DNA from: Thioalkalivibrio sulfidiphilus HL-EbGr7
GTDB taxonomy: Bacteria; Pseudomonadota; Gammaproteobacteria; Ectothiorhodospirales; Ectothiorhodospiraceae
Direction of reading: 5' to 3'
Length of the DNA: 64,000 bases
Assembly (NCBI RefSeq): GCF_000021985.1
Contig: NC_011901.1
Location: 2,924,501 to 2,988,500 of the forward strand
Under the pieces are notes generated by a model. The model ran no database searches. It was not told the origin of the DNA and worked only from the letters and a program-made list of their open reading frames with translations. Shown in pieces: positions 1 through 6,686 of this stretch; the first letter of the stretch is position 1; each line of letters begins with the position of its first letter. The translations under genes were made by a program, and so were the position numbers.

Positions 1-10
1 GTGTTGTTTG

Positions 11-62
11 GGGGTCAGGGGTCAGGGGTCAGGGGTCAGGGGTCAGGGGTCAGGGGTCAGGG
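11..62. repeat. Heptanucleotide tandem repeat (GGGGTCA)n
   Basis: Seven perfect tandem copies of GGGGTCA fill 11-59, followed by a partial copy. The array lies upstream of the toxin-antitoxin pair and is open in one frame, but the antitoxin start is further downstream, so it is most likely non-coding. Copy number of such arrays often varies by slippage. Confidence 0.9.
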
Positions 63-144
63 CATGGCGGATATTTCTTTGGACAAAAACTTCATATACT
101 TTGTCTATACTTTTTCATTACGTTGTCCGAGGGGAGATGCCGAT

Positions 145-426
145 ATGGCCAAAGAAACTGTTTTCACCATGAAAATGGAGAAGGACCTCAGGGACGAGTT
201 CATGGCCGAGGCCAAGGCCGCCGACCGTCCCGCTTCCCAAGTTGTCAGGGAGTTGATGCGTGAGTTCATACAGCGACAGCGGGAAGCCCGCGAATATGAG
301 TCCTATATTCACCACAAGGTGCAGCTGGCACGCGATTCCGTTAACCGCGGACAGGGACTCAGTCATGAAGAGGTCGAAGCGGTCTTTACAGCACGCCGTA
401 AAGCGATGGGGGGCGAGCACGATTAG
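145..426 (+). CDS. Putative antitoxin of a RelE/ParE-type toxin-antitoxin pair
   Basis: A 93-residue protein with an N-terminal segment (MAKETVFTMKMEKDLRDEF) typical of ribbon-helix-helix or RelB-like antitoxins, followed by charged helices. I chose the ATG at 145 because GGGGAG lies about 8 bases upstream. The longer open frame back to position 1 would translate the GGGGTCA array. The stop is two bases before the start of the toxin gene, the usual tight antitoxin-toxin coupling. By family rule it should bind and neutralise the downstream toxin and repress its own operon. The exact antitoxin family is uncertain. Confidence 0.75.
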   Translation: MAKETVFTMKMEKDLRDEFMAEAKAADRPASQVVRELMREFIQRQREAREYESYIHHKVQLARDSVNRGQGLSHEEVEAVFTARRKAMGGEHD

Positions 427-428
427 CT

Positions 429-713
429 ATGAAAGCCATTTGGACGGCGGAAGCCATGCGCGACAGGGAAGTCATATTCGAGTATGTCGCACGCGATAAC
501 CCCATGGCGGCCATCAAACTTGACGAATGTTTCGGCGAGGCTGTTGCGCTGCTCGCCACACACCCCCATCTAGGCAAGGAGGGGCTGGTCAGTGGTACTC
601 GCGAATTCATCCCACACGAAAGCTACCGGCTGATCTACGAGGTCGATGCCGACACCCTGTGGATTCTTGCCGTAGTTCATACGGCACGATGCTGGCCGCC
701 GGTGCGGGGTTGA
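429..713 (+). CDS. RelE/ParE family toxin
   Basis: A 94-residue protein with the compact RelE/ParE plan: an N-terminal MKAIWTAEAMRDREVIFEYV helix, a middle AVALLATHPHLGKEG turn, and the C-terminal strands GTREFIPHESYRLIYEV and ILAVVHTARCWPP. The segment RLIYEVDADTLWILAVVH closely follows the ParE/YoeB-like core. It sits two bases after the antitoxin gene, so the two are almost certainly co-translated. Members either cleave mRNA at the ribosome (RelE) or poison gyrase (ParE), and the sequence alone does not decide which. Confidence 0.85.
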   Translation: MKAIWTAEAMRDREVIFEYVARDNPMAAIKLDECFGEAVALLATHPHLGKEGLVSGTREFIPHESYRLIYEVDADTLWILAVVHTARCWPPVRG

Positions 714-790
714 GCTGGATGGTCCGGATTGTGAGGCTGGTATCGCTGTCGGCCTGAAGGCCGACCTACGGCAATGCATGATGCGCGCAT

Positions 791-816
791 AAAAAAGGGC
801 GCGGTTGCCCGCGCCC
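791..816 (-). terminator. Rho-independent terminator of the porin gene
   Basis: Read on the minus strand, an 8-bp stem (797-804 paired with 809-816, loop of four) is followed by six T. It lies about 30 bases past the porin stop codon. Confidence 0.85.
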
Positions 817-846
817 TCAAGACTCAACTCTTGGGATGACTTCAGA

Positions 847-1866
847 TCAGAAATCGAACTTGAAGTTGTGCATCACGCCGAAGCTGATGATGGAGGGGGA
901 GGAACCACCCACCACGCCGGGGATGTTGTCACCATGGCCGCCGCCAGCGGGACGATAGGTGGCAGTGTCATCATTGTCGGTCATGGCATAGGCGGCGTAG
1001 AAGCTGGTCTGGCGGGTCAGGTTGTACTGCACACCCAGGGCCAGCATGGCGGCATCAGCATCGGTGCCGTCGTTGTCGGTCCAGTAGTACTGGGCCTTCA
1101 GCTGGGTCTTGCCCATGGTGTAGCGCACGCCCAGACCGAAGGTGTTCAGGTCGTTGTCGGCGGCGTCGGTGGCGGCCTGGTACAGACCGGTGAAGCGGAA
1201 GGCGTCCATGTCGTAGTAGGCACCCAGACGGGTGGCCTTGTTGTCGGTGCCGTTGGCGAAATCACGGGCCTCGTAGCCCAGACCGATGTACAGGGGGCCT
1301 TCGCGGTAGACGGCACCCAGGCTGTAGGCCTGGTCGTCGTTGCTGTCGGCAGCGGTGCTGTTGGTGTTGTCGTTGGTGGAGTACTCAACGCTCACGGTGA
1401 CGGGGCCCAGCTTCGGGCTGGTGTAGAACAGGGCATTGCGGAAGCGCTGGTCACCGATGCCGTTGAGCATGTTGCGGGAGTCACCGGCCTGGTCACCGAA
1501 CAGATCGGTGGCGCGGCTGATGCCCTTGGTGACGGTGTCGCTGTAACCGGCGCGAATGCGACCGAAGCCGCCTTCCAGACCCACGAAGGTGTTGCGGGTG
1601 CCCAGACGACCGTTGTTGGAATCACCAGCGGCCTCGAAGTTGGACTCGACCTGGAAGAAACCCTTCAGATCGTCGGTCAGCTGCTGGGAACCGCGCACGC
1701 CGACGCGGCTGGAGTTGTTGGAGACGTTGGTGGCGCTGTAGTCGCCATCGTTATCCAGGTAGTCAAAGGACACATGGGCACGGCCGTAGATGCTGGCATC
1801 GGCCATGGCCACGGCGGGCACAGCGAGGGCAGCGGCCACGGCCACCACGAGCACTTGCTTCTTCAT
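847..1866 (-). CDS. Outer-membrane porin (Gram-negative general porin type)
   Basis: A 339-residue protein that begins with a clear signal peptide (MKKQVLVVAVAAALAVPAVAMA, cleavage near residue 22). The mature start DASIYGRAHVSFDY is typical of trimeric porins, and the protein ends in phenylalanine (HNFKFDF), the usual outer-membrane beta-barrel C-terminal signal. Alternating hydrophobic strands and Asp/Asn-rich turns run throughout. A GGGGAG ribosome site lies 8 bases before the ATG. It is a single-gene unit with its own terminator. Members are passive channels for small hydrophilic solutes; selectivity cannot be read here. Confidence 0.9.
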   Translation of the reverse strand: MKKQVLVVAVAAALAVPAVAMADASIYGRAHVSFDYLDNDGDYSATNVSNNSSRVGVRGSQQLTDDLKGFFQVESNFEAAGDSNNGRLGTRNTFVGLEGGFGRIRAGYSDTVTKGISRATDLFGDQAGDSRNMLNGIGDQRFRNALFYTSPKLGPVTVSVEYSTNDNTNSTAADSNDDQAYSLGAVYREGPLYIGLGYEARDFANGTDNKATRLGAYYDMDAFRFTGLYQAATDAADNDLNTFGLGVRYTMGKTQLKAQYYWTDNDGTDADAAMLALGVQYNLTRQTSFYAAYAMTDNDDTATYRPAGGGHGDNIPGVVGGSSPSIISFGVMHNFKFDF

Positions 1867-2386
1867 GTTTGGATCTCCCCAGGGGATTGGAAGTGGTTGA
1901 TGAAGTCATCACGTCAATGACGGGCGTCTTTGTACCAATCCCGGAGGGGGTGATTAAATCGCTGTTTGGTAAAGTTTTTTGAAGTTTTTGTTGCCCTGGA
2001 CGCCTGCTGGACGAGCCACTTCGTTGCTGCGCACGGGACCATTCCGCAGAAAGCGCTTATATTCTGGTGGCTTATGGGACATTCCACTTGCCCATGCGCG
2101 GGCTTATGGAATATGACGGTTTCATGAGGCAGTCATATTGAGCGGGTTTTGTGTTGGCATGGGCGCCACAGATCCACGCAGAAGCGCGCAACAAGCGTTG
2201 CGGAATGGCAACGGGGCAGGCGCTCAGTGCCTGGCTTGAAGGTGATGAAGGATGCTGGGTTCGGTCCGGGGTCGGGCCTCCTAGGAGAGCAATCTCTGCG
2301 CGATCAGACCACCGGACCTGGGCGCCGGATGCGCTGTGCTTATCCGGCCTACGTGCTACGAATGGTGGTGAAACATGCGGGCCAGC
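1867..2386. other. Intergenic region with porin leader and a REP-like palindrome
   Basis: About 520 bases separate the divergent porin and higBA genes. I see no convincing gene here. The porin promoter should lie in the left part, where AT-rich stretches occur around 1950-2000. At 2322-2352 a palindromic unit (cgccggatgcg ... tatccggcctac) resembles the REP-type repeats of enterobacteria. Confidence 0.5.
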
Positions 2387-2415
2387 TTGACGTATTACGT
2401 ATAACGTACTAATTT
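2387..2415 (+). promoter_or_regulatory. Candidate higBA promoter with overlapping dyad
   Basis: TTGACG (2387-2392) and TAATTT (2410-2415) are spaced 17 bp. Between them is the inverted repeat TACGT-ATA-ACGTA (2396-2408), a plausible HigA operator for autorepression. The higB ATG at 2422 follows so closely that the transcript would be almost leaderless. Confidence 0.5.
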
Positions 2416-2421
2416 AGTTCA

Positions 2422-2867
2422 ATGATCAAGTCATTCCGCGATAAGGAAACCGCGGCGCTTTTTCTGGGCGAACGCGTCAGGCGCATACCGCCCGCAATCC
2501 GGCAGGTTGCCCGCCGCAAACTCATGCAACTGGAACAGGCTGCTAGGAGCCTGTCGGACTTAGGTGCCCGTAGCGAGCCGGTGGGAGAGCGAGGCCATTT
2601 TCCCGATCGTTTGAGGAGAATAGCCGTCGCTATTTGACGAAAAGGATCGGGAAAATGGGCCGCTCTCCCACCGGCGCAGTAGGTGCAGCCTAAGTCCGAC
2701 AGGCTCCTCACATCGAAGAACTGCGCATCCCACCGGGCAACCGGCTTGAGGCCTTGTCGGGCGACCGTGCAGGTTACTGGAGCATCCGAATCAATGACCA
2801 GTGGCGCCTGTGCTTTCGATTTGAAGATGGCGATGCGTGGGATGTGGAAATTGTTGATTACCACTGA
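2422..2867 (+). pseudogene. higB: higB toxin gene split by a 164-bp insertion
   Basis: The first 41 codons (2422-2544) encode the normal HigB N-terminus. The reading frame then enters an inserted palindromic element and stops at about 2637. After the element, codons 2709-2867 encode the rest of HigB, including PPGNRLEALSGDRAG and WRLCFRFEDGDAWDVEIVDY. Removing 2545-2708 joins the halves in frame and restores a protein of 93 residues, the usual HigB length. Intact HigB is a RelE-like mRNA interferase. Here the toxin should be inactive because neither half carries the whole fold. Confidence 0.88.
2545..2708. mobile_element. MITE-like palindromic element inside higB
   Basis: A 164-bp element bounded by perfect 20-bp terminal inverted repeats, AGGAGCCTGTCGGACTTAGG at 2545-2564 and its complement at 2689-2708. 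Inside is a second long stem (around 2578-2610 against 2644-2673). It encodes no protein. No clear target duplication is visible. The size and ends suggest a non-autonomous element moved by a transposase elsewhere in the genome. Confidence 0.85.
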
Positions 2868-2876
2868 AGCGTGAAG

Positions 2877-3230
2877 ATGATGACTATCCGACGAGAAGAA
2901 ATCACCCGCATGGATTTTTCCGATGTGGTGGAGCCCGGCGAGAAACTGCCGCCCGTCCACCCGGGGGAAATCCTGCTCCATGACTTCATGAAACCTCTCG
3001 CACTTTCAGCCAACGGGCTGGCGGCTCGTCTTCATGTTCCCGCCAACCGCATCAGCGGCATCGTCAATGGCTCGCGCGCCGTGACTGCGGACACCGCACT
3101 GCGCCTGGCGCGATATTTTGGCACCACGGCGGAGTTCTGGGTCGGGTTGCAAAAAGATTATGAGCTCGAGGTTGCCCGGCGGGCGGCCCTAGCCAGCATC
3201 GAGAAAGAGGTTTCGCCGAGGGCGGCTTAG
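2877..3230 (+). CDS. higA: HigA family antitoxin, XRE-type DNA-binding protein
   Basis: About 117 residues with the HigA signature PPVHPGEILLHDFMKPL followed by a helix-turn-helix (LSANGLAARLHVPANRISGI and ADTALRLARYFG). Tandem ATGs at 2877 and 2880 and a GTG at 2871 are possible starts. HigA neutralises HigB and represses the operon from dyads such as the one at 2396-2408. The gene is intact although its toxin partner is split by a MITE, so it may survive as a lone repressor. Confidence 0.88.
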   Translation: MMTIRREEITRMDFSDVVEPGEKLPPVHPGEILLHDFMKPLALSANGLAARLHVPANRISGIVNGSRAVTADTALRLARYFGTTAEFWVGLQKDYELEVARRAALASIEKEVSPRAA

Positions 3231-3420
3231 TATTACAGGGGGGGGTGGCGGGCACGGCCCGCCCTATGGGACCTAACGCTTCGCCGATTCACTCCCGGCG
3301 AATCGGTGTTCAACCCATCCATGGGGCTTCACCCTCCAGGCCCCCTTCGGTCGCGCCGATTCGCTCCCGGCGAATCGGTCGAACCTGGGGCCAGATTCTC
3401 ATGCCGTGCTCAAGCCAAAT

Positions 3421-3455
3421 AAAAAGGGGCCCGCTGTTCGCGAGCCCCTTTTTTA
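3421..3455. terminator. Duplicated terminator hairpin (copy A)
   Basis: The stem GGGGC/GCCCC is flanked by A-run and T-run, so it can act on both strands. It is the duplicate of the tRNA-Gln terminator at 3591-3626. Confidence 0.7.
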
Positions 3456-3590
3456 TTTGGCTGGGGGACCAGGATTGTTCGGCCCATCCATGGGCCTCAC
3501 CCTCCGGGCTCCCTTCGGTCGCGCCGATTCGCTCCCGGCGAATCGGTCGAACCTGGGGCCAGGTTCTCATGCCGTGCTCTCGAGCCAAAT

Positions 3591-3626
3591 AAAAAAGGGG
3601 CCCGCTGTTCGCGAGCCCCTTTTTTA
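3591..3626 (-). terminator. tRNA-Gln terminator
   Basis: Immediately downstream of the tRNA on the minus strand, a GGGGC...GCCCC hairpin is followed by six T and an AT-rich tail. The symmetrical A/T runs allow bidirectional action. Confidence 0.8.
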
Positions 3627-3628
3627 TT

Positions 3629-3702
3629 TGGCTGGGGGACCAGGATTCGAACCTGGGTTGACGGAGTCAGAGTCCGTAGTCCTACCGCTAGACGATCCCC
3701 CA
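3629..3702 (-). tRNA. tRNA-Gln (anticodon CTG)
   Basis: On the minus strand the sequence folds as a full cloverleaf. The acceptor TGGGGGA pairs with TCCCCCA, the discriminator is G, and CCA is encoded. The T arm contains GGTTCGAATCC. The anticodon stem ACGGA/TCCGT encloses the loop CTCTGAC, giving anticodon CUG, which reads CAG. A terminator follows directly. Confidence 0.95.
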
Positions 3703-3707
3703 AGAAC

Positions 3708-4132
3708 AGTGGCTAGTGGCAAGTCTCAAGTGGCTAGGACTGCTTACGATAGTGCTCAAGCAACCCGTGCAGCATTTTGGACAATTCGGTGGCTTCCTTC
3801 AAGTAAGCCCGGGCCGGTGTCTCGGGAAGCAACTTGGCCCGAACCCCAATCATGAGTTGAGTTCTGAGCTCACCGCATGACCCCTTGGCCACTTTCAGGA
3901 ACTGCACCCTCTCCCTGGATGAATCCCTTTCGTACCCCTCAGCAATGTTTGAGGGAACGGACAGACCGGAACGCACCAACTGATCGCGAAAGGACCTGTC
4001 CTTACATGTCTGCGTGCATTCGAATAATGCAACAGACAAGGCGCAGGCCCTCTTCCAGACATCCAATGATTCGTAGGAATTTGCTTCCATGCAGTCTCAC
4101 TCCTTGAGACTTGCCACTTGCAACTTGCCACT
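3708..4132. repeat. Inverted repeats bounding the S23-like gene
   Basis: The left repeat (3708-3737) and the inverted right repeat (4103-4132) share the core AGTGGCAAGTCTCAAG and flank the gene at 3734-4090. The gene's stop codon lies inside the left repeat. The same core builds the palindromes at 5437-5549 and 7918-7992, so this 425-bp block looks like a discrete repeat-bounded unit. Confidence 0.75.
3734..4090 (-). CDS. Four-helix-bundle protein (S23/23S rRNA intervening-sequence family)
   Basis: A 118-residue protein with the hallmarks of the family: N-terminal YESLDVWKRACALSVALFE, then SGLSVPSNIAEGYERDS, FLKVAKGSCGELRTQL and a final helix ending in HGLLEHYRK. The fold is related to the Avd accessory protein of diversity-generating retroelements. 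No cellular role is established for most members. No reverse transcriptase or variable repeat is visible here. The gene is bounded by inverted repeats whose relatives occur as gene-less palindromes nearby. Confidence 0.85.
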   Translation of the reverse strand: MEANSYESLDVWKRACALSVALFECTQTCKDRSFRDQLVRSGLSVPSNIAEGYERDSSRERVQFLKVAKGSCGELRTQLMIGVRAKLLPETPARAYLKEATELSKMLHGLLEHYRKQS

Positions 4133-4155
4133 GCGCCGTAGCGCAGCGAGGCGCT

Positions 4156-4548
4156 TTAACGCTTACTGAACTGCGTGGCGCGGCGGGCCTTGCGCAGGCC
4201 GACCTTCTTGCGCTCGACCTCGCGGGCGTCGCGGGTCATGAAACCGGCGGCACGCATGGAGCCGCGCAGCGTTTCATCGTATTCCACCAGGGCGCGGGCG
4301 ATGCCGAGACGGATGGCACCGGCCTGGCCGTTGGCGCCGCCACCGGCGGTGGTGGCGAACACGTCGAAGCGGTTACCGGCCTGGGCCACTTCCAGGGGCT
4401 GACGGACCACCATGCGGGAGGTCTCGCGGCCGAAGTAGGCGTCCAGGGGCTTGCCGTTGACGACGATGTCACCCTTGCCGGGGCGCAGGAAGACGCGCGC
4501 GGAGGCGGTCTTGCGGCGGCCGGTACCGTAGTTCTGAGTCGTTGCCAT
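4156..4548 (-). CDS. rpsI: 30S ribosomal protein S9
   Basis: A 130-residue protein with the universal S9 features: [17 protein letters not shown] near the N-terminus, the [36 protein letters not shown] core (uS9), and the C-terminal tail [11 protein letters not shown] that reaches the ribosomal P site. It is the second gene of the conserved rplM-rpsI operon, 59 bases after rplM on the same strand. The downstream neighbour is the repeat-bounded S23-like gene. Confidence 0.98.
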   Translation of the reverse strand: MATTQNYGTGRRKTASARVFLRPGKGDIVVNGKPLDAYFGRETSRMVVRQPLEVAQAGNRFDVFATTAGGGANGQAGAIRLGIARALVEYDETLRGSMRAAGFMTRDAREVERKKVGLRKARRATQFSKR

Positions 4549-4607
4549 AAATGTCCTGCCGAATCTTGAGTCTGGCTTGGGTGCGGCCTGGGCCGCGGTG
4601 AAAATCC

Positions 4608-5036
4608 TTACAGCTCCAGCGCCTGGGGCTGCTGGGCGGTGTGTTTGTGCTCGGTGCCGGCGTAGACCTTGAGCTTCTTGAACATGGCCCGGCCCAGCGG
4701 GTTCTTGGGCAGCATGCCCTTCACCGCGAACTCGATGGCACGCTCGGGAGCGCGCTCCATCAGCTGGTTGAAGTTCATGGACTTCATGTGGCCGATGTAA
4801 CCGGTGTGGTGGTAGTACATCTTGTCCTGGGCCTTCTTGCCGGAGACACGCACCTTGTCGGCATTGATGATGACGATGTAGTCACCGGTATCCACGTGGG
4901 GGGTATATTCGGGCTTGTGCTTGCCACGCAGACGACGAGCCACTTCGCTGGCCAGGCGACCCAGGGTTTTGCCGGAGGCATCCACCAGGTACCAGTCGCG
5001 TTTGACTTCAGCAGGCTTGGCGCTAAAGGTCTTCAT
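4608..5036 (-). CDS. rplM: 50S ribosomal protein L13
   Basis: A 142-residue protein starting [20 protein letters not shown], with the signature [21 protein letters not shown] and the end [17 protein letters not shown], matching bacterial L13 over its full length. L13 is an early assembly protein of the large subunit. I set the start at the ATG ending at 5036; upstream codons would translate the leader palindrome. The transcript leader contains a 30-bp perfect hairpin (5092-5168) and, further upstream, a terminator-like stem (5186-5213). Confidence 0.97.
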   Translation of the reverse strand: MKTFSAKPAEVKRDWYLVDASGKTLGRLASEVARRLRGKHKPEYTPHVDTGDYIVIINADKVRVSGKKAQDKMYYHHTGYIGHMKSMNFNQLMERAPERAIEFAVKGMLPKNPLGRAMFKKLKVYAGTEHKHTAQQPQALEL

Positions 5037-5091
5037 GCAATACTCCAAAAAGCACGTGCTGTTCGGGAAAGAGCGGGATGATAAATGCGCT

Positions 5092-5168
5092 AGAGGCAAG
5101 ATACAAGGGGCAAGAGACAAGTGAAGACCTGGTCCCGTCTTGTCTCTTGCCCCTTGTATCTTGCCTCT
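5092..5168. repeat. 30-bp perfect inverted repeat in the rplM leader
   Basis: Arms at 5092-5121 and 5139-5168 are exact complements, with a 17-base spacer. The arms are built from variations of AGGCAAGA/GGGCAAGAG words, also seen in degenerate form at 8743-8833. The palindrome lies 56 bases upstream of rplM. Confidence 0.9.
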
Positions 5169-5185
5169 GCCCGCGGCAGCGGGCC

Positions 5186-5213
5186 AAAAAAAAGCGCGGC
5201 ACTGGGCCGCGCT
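5186..5213 (-). terminator. Intrinsic terminator or attenuator upstream of rplM
   Basis: On the minus strand an 8-bp stem (5206-5213 with 5193-5200) is followed by eight T. The nearest upstream gene on this strand ends at 5548, so the element either ends that transcript late or attenuates transcription entering rplM-rpsI. Confidence 0.75.
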
Positions 5214-5436
5214 AATAACCACCAAAGGAGGATGGAGGAGTCCACTGAGTCCGGGGAGGGCCCGGAATTCAGTATGTGAGTAGTTTCTAATATTAGATTG
5301 TGGCTGTCAACAGGAATTTGGTCACAAAACCGGGGATCGGGGTTGGCGGGGACAAACGGCCTGTTTCGGGGGATGAGCGGCGCGACTTCGGGCCGGCGCG
5401 GGAAGTGGGGGCTGTTCGCGGCGGGGTCGTTCAGGC
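5214..5436. other. Intergenic region with a candidate minus-strand -35 box
   Basis: There is no coding signal. A perfect TTGACA on the minus strand (plus-strand 5305-5310) is followed by an AT-rich stretch, but no -10 box stands at ideal spacing. A transcript starting here would run about 80 bases to the terminator at 5186-5213, giving either a short RNA or an attenuated leader for rplM-rpsI. Confidence 0.35.
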
Positions 5437-5549
5437 AGTGGCTAGTGGCAAGTCTCAAGTGGCTAGGGAAACCGCCCCCACCCCAACCCTCTCCCTGAGG
5501 GGGAAGGAGTTAAGCTCTTGACCTTCCTAGCCACTTGAGACTAGCCACT
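5437..5549. repeat. Palindromic intergenic repeat (AGTGGCAAGTCTCAAG family)
   Basis: The left arm is 5437-5467 and the inverted right arm 5526-5549, separated by about 58 bases of C-rich sequence. It belongs to the same family as the ends of the S23-like unit. The right arm supplies the stop codon of the ferredoxin gene (TAG at 5548-5550 on the minus strand). Confidence 0.85.
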
Positions 5550-5853
5550 AAATCCTCAGGCGCTCAACCACCCGCCCGTGGACCAGGTGCTCCTGGAGGA
5601 TCTCCTCCACGTCCTGTTCGTCCACGTAGGTGTACCAGACGCCTTCGGGGTAGACCACGGCCACGGGGCCCTCGTTGCAGCGGTCCAGACAGCCGGCGGT
5701 GTTGACCCGCACCCCGCCCTTGCCGGTGATGCCCAACTCCTTGGCGCGCTGCTTGGCGTAGGCGCGGATCTGGCTGGCGCCGTAGTTTTCACAGCAGTTG
5801 CCGTCTTCCCGGCAGTTGGTGCAGAAGAAGATGTGGCGCTGGTAGTAGGACAT
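5548..5853 (-). CDS. Thioredoxin-like [2Fe-2S] ferredoxin
   Basis: A 101-residue protein with CTNC (residues 11-14), CC (20-21), C55 and C59, the cysteine layout of thioredoxin-fold 2Fe-2S ferredoxins. The motifs VNTAGCLDRCNEGPVAVVYPEGVWYT fit the NuoE/Shethna-type fold. Such proteins carry one 2Fe-2S cluster and act as small electron carriers; the partner is unknown. The stop codon falls within a palindromic repeat, so the last residues may have changed when the repeat was acquired. Confidence 0.88.
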   Translation of the reverse strand: MSYYQRHIFFCTNCREDGNCCENYGASQIRAYAKQRAKELGITGKGGVRVNTAGCLDRCNEGPVAVVYPEGVWYTYVDEQDVEEILQEHLVHGRVVERLRI

Positions 5854-5875
5854 GGACGGGCGGCTCCGGCAGGGT

Positions 5876-6613
5876 TTACCAGAAATTGTAAACCAGGCTG
5901 ACCGCGGTGATGGTGTCGGTTTTCTCCCGCTCGGGCGGCACGTCGGTGTTGTGCTTGGCGGTGAGCGACAGGCGCATGGCCAGCTTGCTGTTGATGGCGG
6001 CGGTCAGGGTGGTCACCGACTCGATCTCGGTGTTGTCGTTGCCGCTCTGGATGAGCAGGTCCTGGCCCAGCCGGGCGGTCTCGCTCAGGCGGTGTTCGAA
6101 GGACAGGGCGCCGCGCAGGATGGCGTCGTCATCGCGTTCGCCGGATTCGAGCCTGCTCTGGCGGTAACCGGCACCGGCCTCGAGTTCCAGGCGGGTGCGA
6201 TCGGTGTCGATGACCCGGCGGCCGTAACCGGCAGCGACCGAGGACTGGTAGTCATAGCCACTGAAGCGATCCTTCTCGTAGCGCAGGGCGGCGAACAGGT
6301 ATTCCCGGGGGCGAAATTTCCAGTCGCTCTTGAAGTTGCCCACGTAGCGCTCGGCGGTGGAGGTCCCTTCTTCCGAACGCCTCAGCGCCTCCAGCTGCCC
6401 GGTGTGGCGCCAGGATTCCTCCTCGTAGCGCAGGCGGGTCTTGGCGTTGATGGTCTCGGCCTCGGTGTTGCCGGTGGTCCAGACGGCGCCCAGCTCGGCA
6501 AAACCGCTCCATCCCTCGTCGCCCCAGTCGTCGGCGTGCACAGGCATCATGGCCAGCAGGCCGGCACCCAGGAGACTGGTAGAATAGGTGATCGCTTGCT
6601 TCATGAAAGGCAC
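5876..6613 (-). CDS. DUF481/YdiY-like outer-membrane beta-barrel protein
   Basis: About 245 residues, secreted (hydrophobic signal ending VHA before DDWGDEGW), with the DUF481 pattern: GFAELGAVWTTGNTEAETIN, repeated amphipathic strands, and a terminal aromatic residue (SLVYNFW). GGAGG lies 5 bases before a GTG at 6613, which I prefer; an ATG at 6604 is also possible. It is presumed to be an integral outer-membrane protein, and its function is unknown for most members. Confidence 0.85.
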   Translation of the reverse strand: MPFMKQAITYSTSLLGAGLLAMMPVHADDWGDEGWSGFAELGAVWTTGNTEAETINAKTRLRYEEESWRHTGQLEALRRSEEGTSTAERYVGNFKSDWKFRPREYLFAALRYEKDRFSGYDYQSSVAAGYGRRVIDTDRTRLELEAGAGYRQSRLESGERDDDAILRGALSFEHRLSETARLGQDLLIQSGNDNTEIESVTTLTAAINSKLAMRLSLTAKHNTDVPPEREKTDTITAVSLVYNFW

Positions 6614-6686
6614 GCTTTCCTCCCGTTTGGCTTTCAAAACAAGCGGGTTACCTTAACAGACGAGCGGGATCTCTCCCGATTCCCCC

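Larger units (their letters stand above)
3314..3647. repeat. Tandem duplication (about 165-170 bp) carrying a terminator and a tRNA-Gln 3' fragment
   Basis: Copy A (3314-3476) and copy B (3483-3647) are nearly identical. Each holds the sequence before the terminator, the terminator hairpin, and the last 19 bases of tRNA-Gln including CCA. Only copy B continues into a full tRNA. The unit offset is 169-171 bp because of small indels. Confidence 0.85.

Noticed and set aside
11-62. Possible CRISPR-like array
   Set aside because: The unit is a perfect 7-bp tandem repeat with no spacers, so it is a simple microsatellite.
805-1920. Long plus-strand open frame opposite the porin
   Set aside because: It is an antisense shadow rich in Gly/Val, with no ribosome site or domain, while the minus frame has a signal peptide and porin ending.
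3734-4090. Diversity-generating retroelement because of the Avd-like fold
   Set aside because: No reverse transcriptase or template/variable repeat lies nearby, so only the fold relationship remains.
5186-5213. Riboswitch upstream of rplM
   Set aside because: Only a simple terminator stem is visible; I could not identify a conserved aptamer core.
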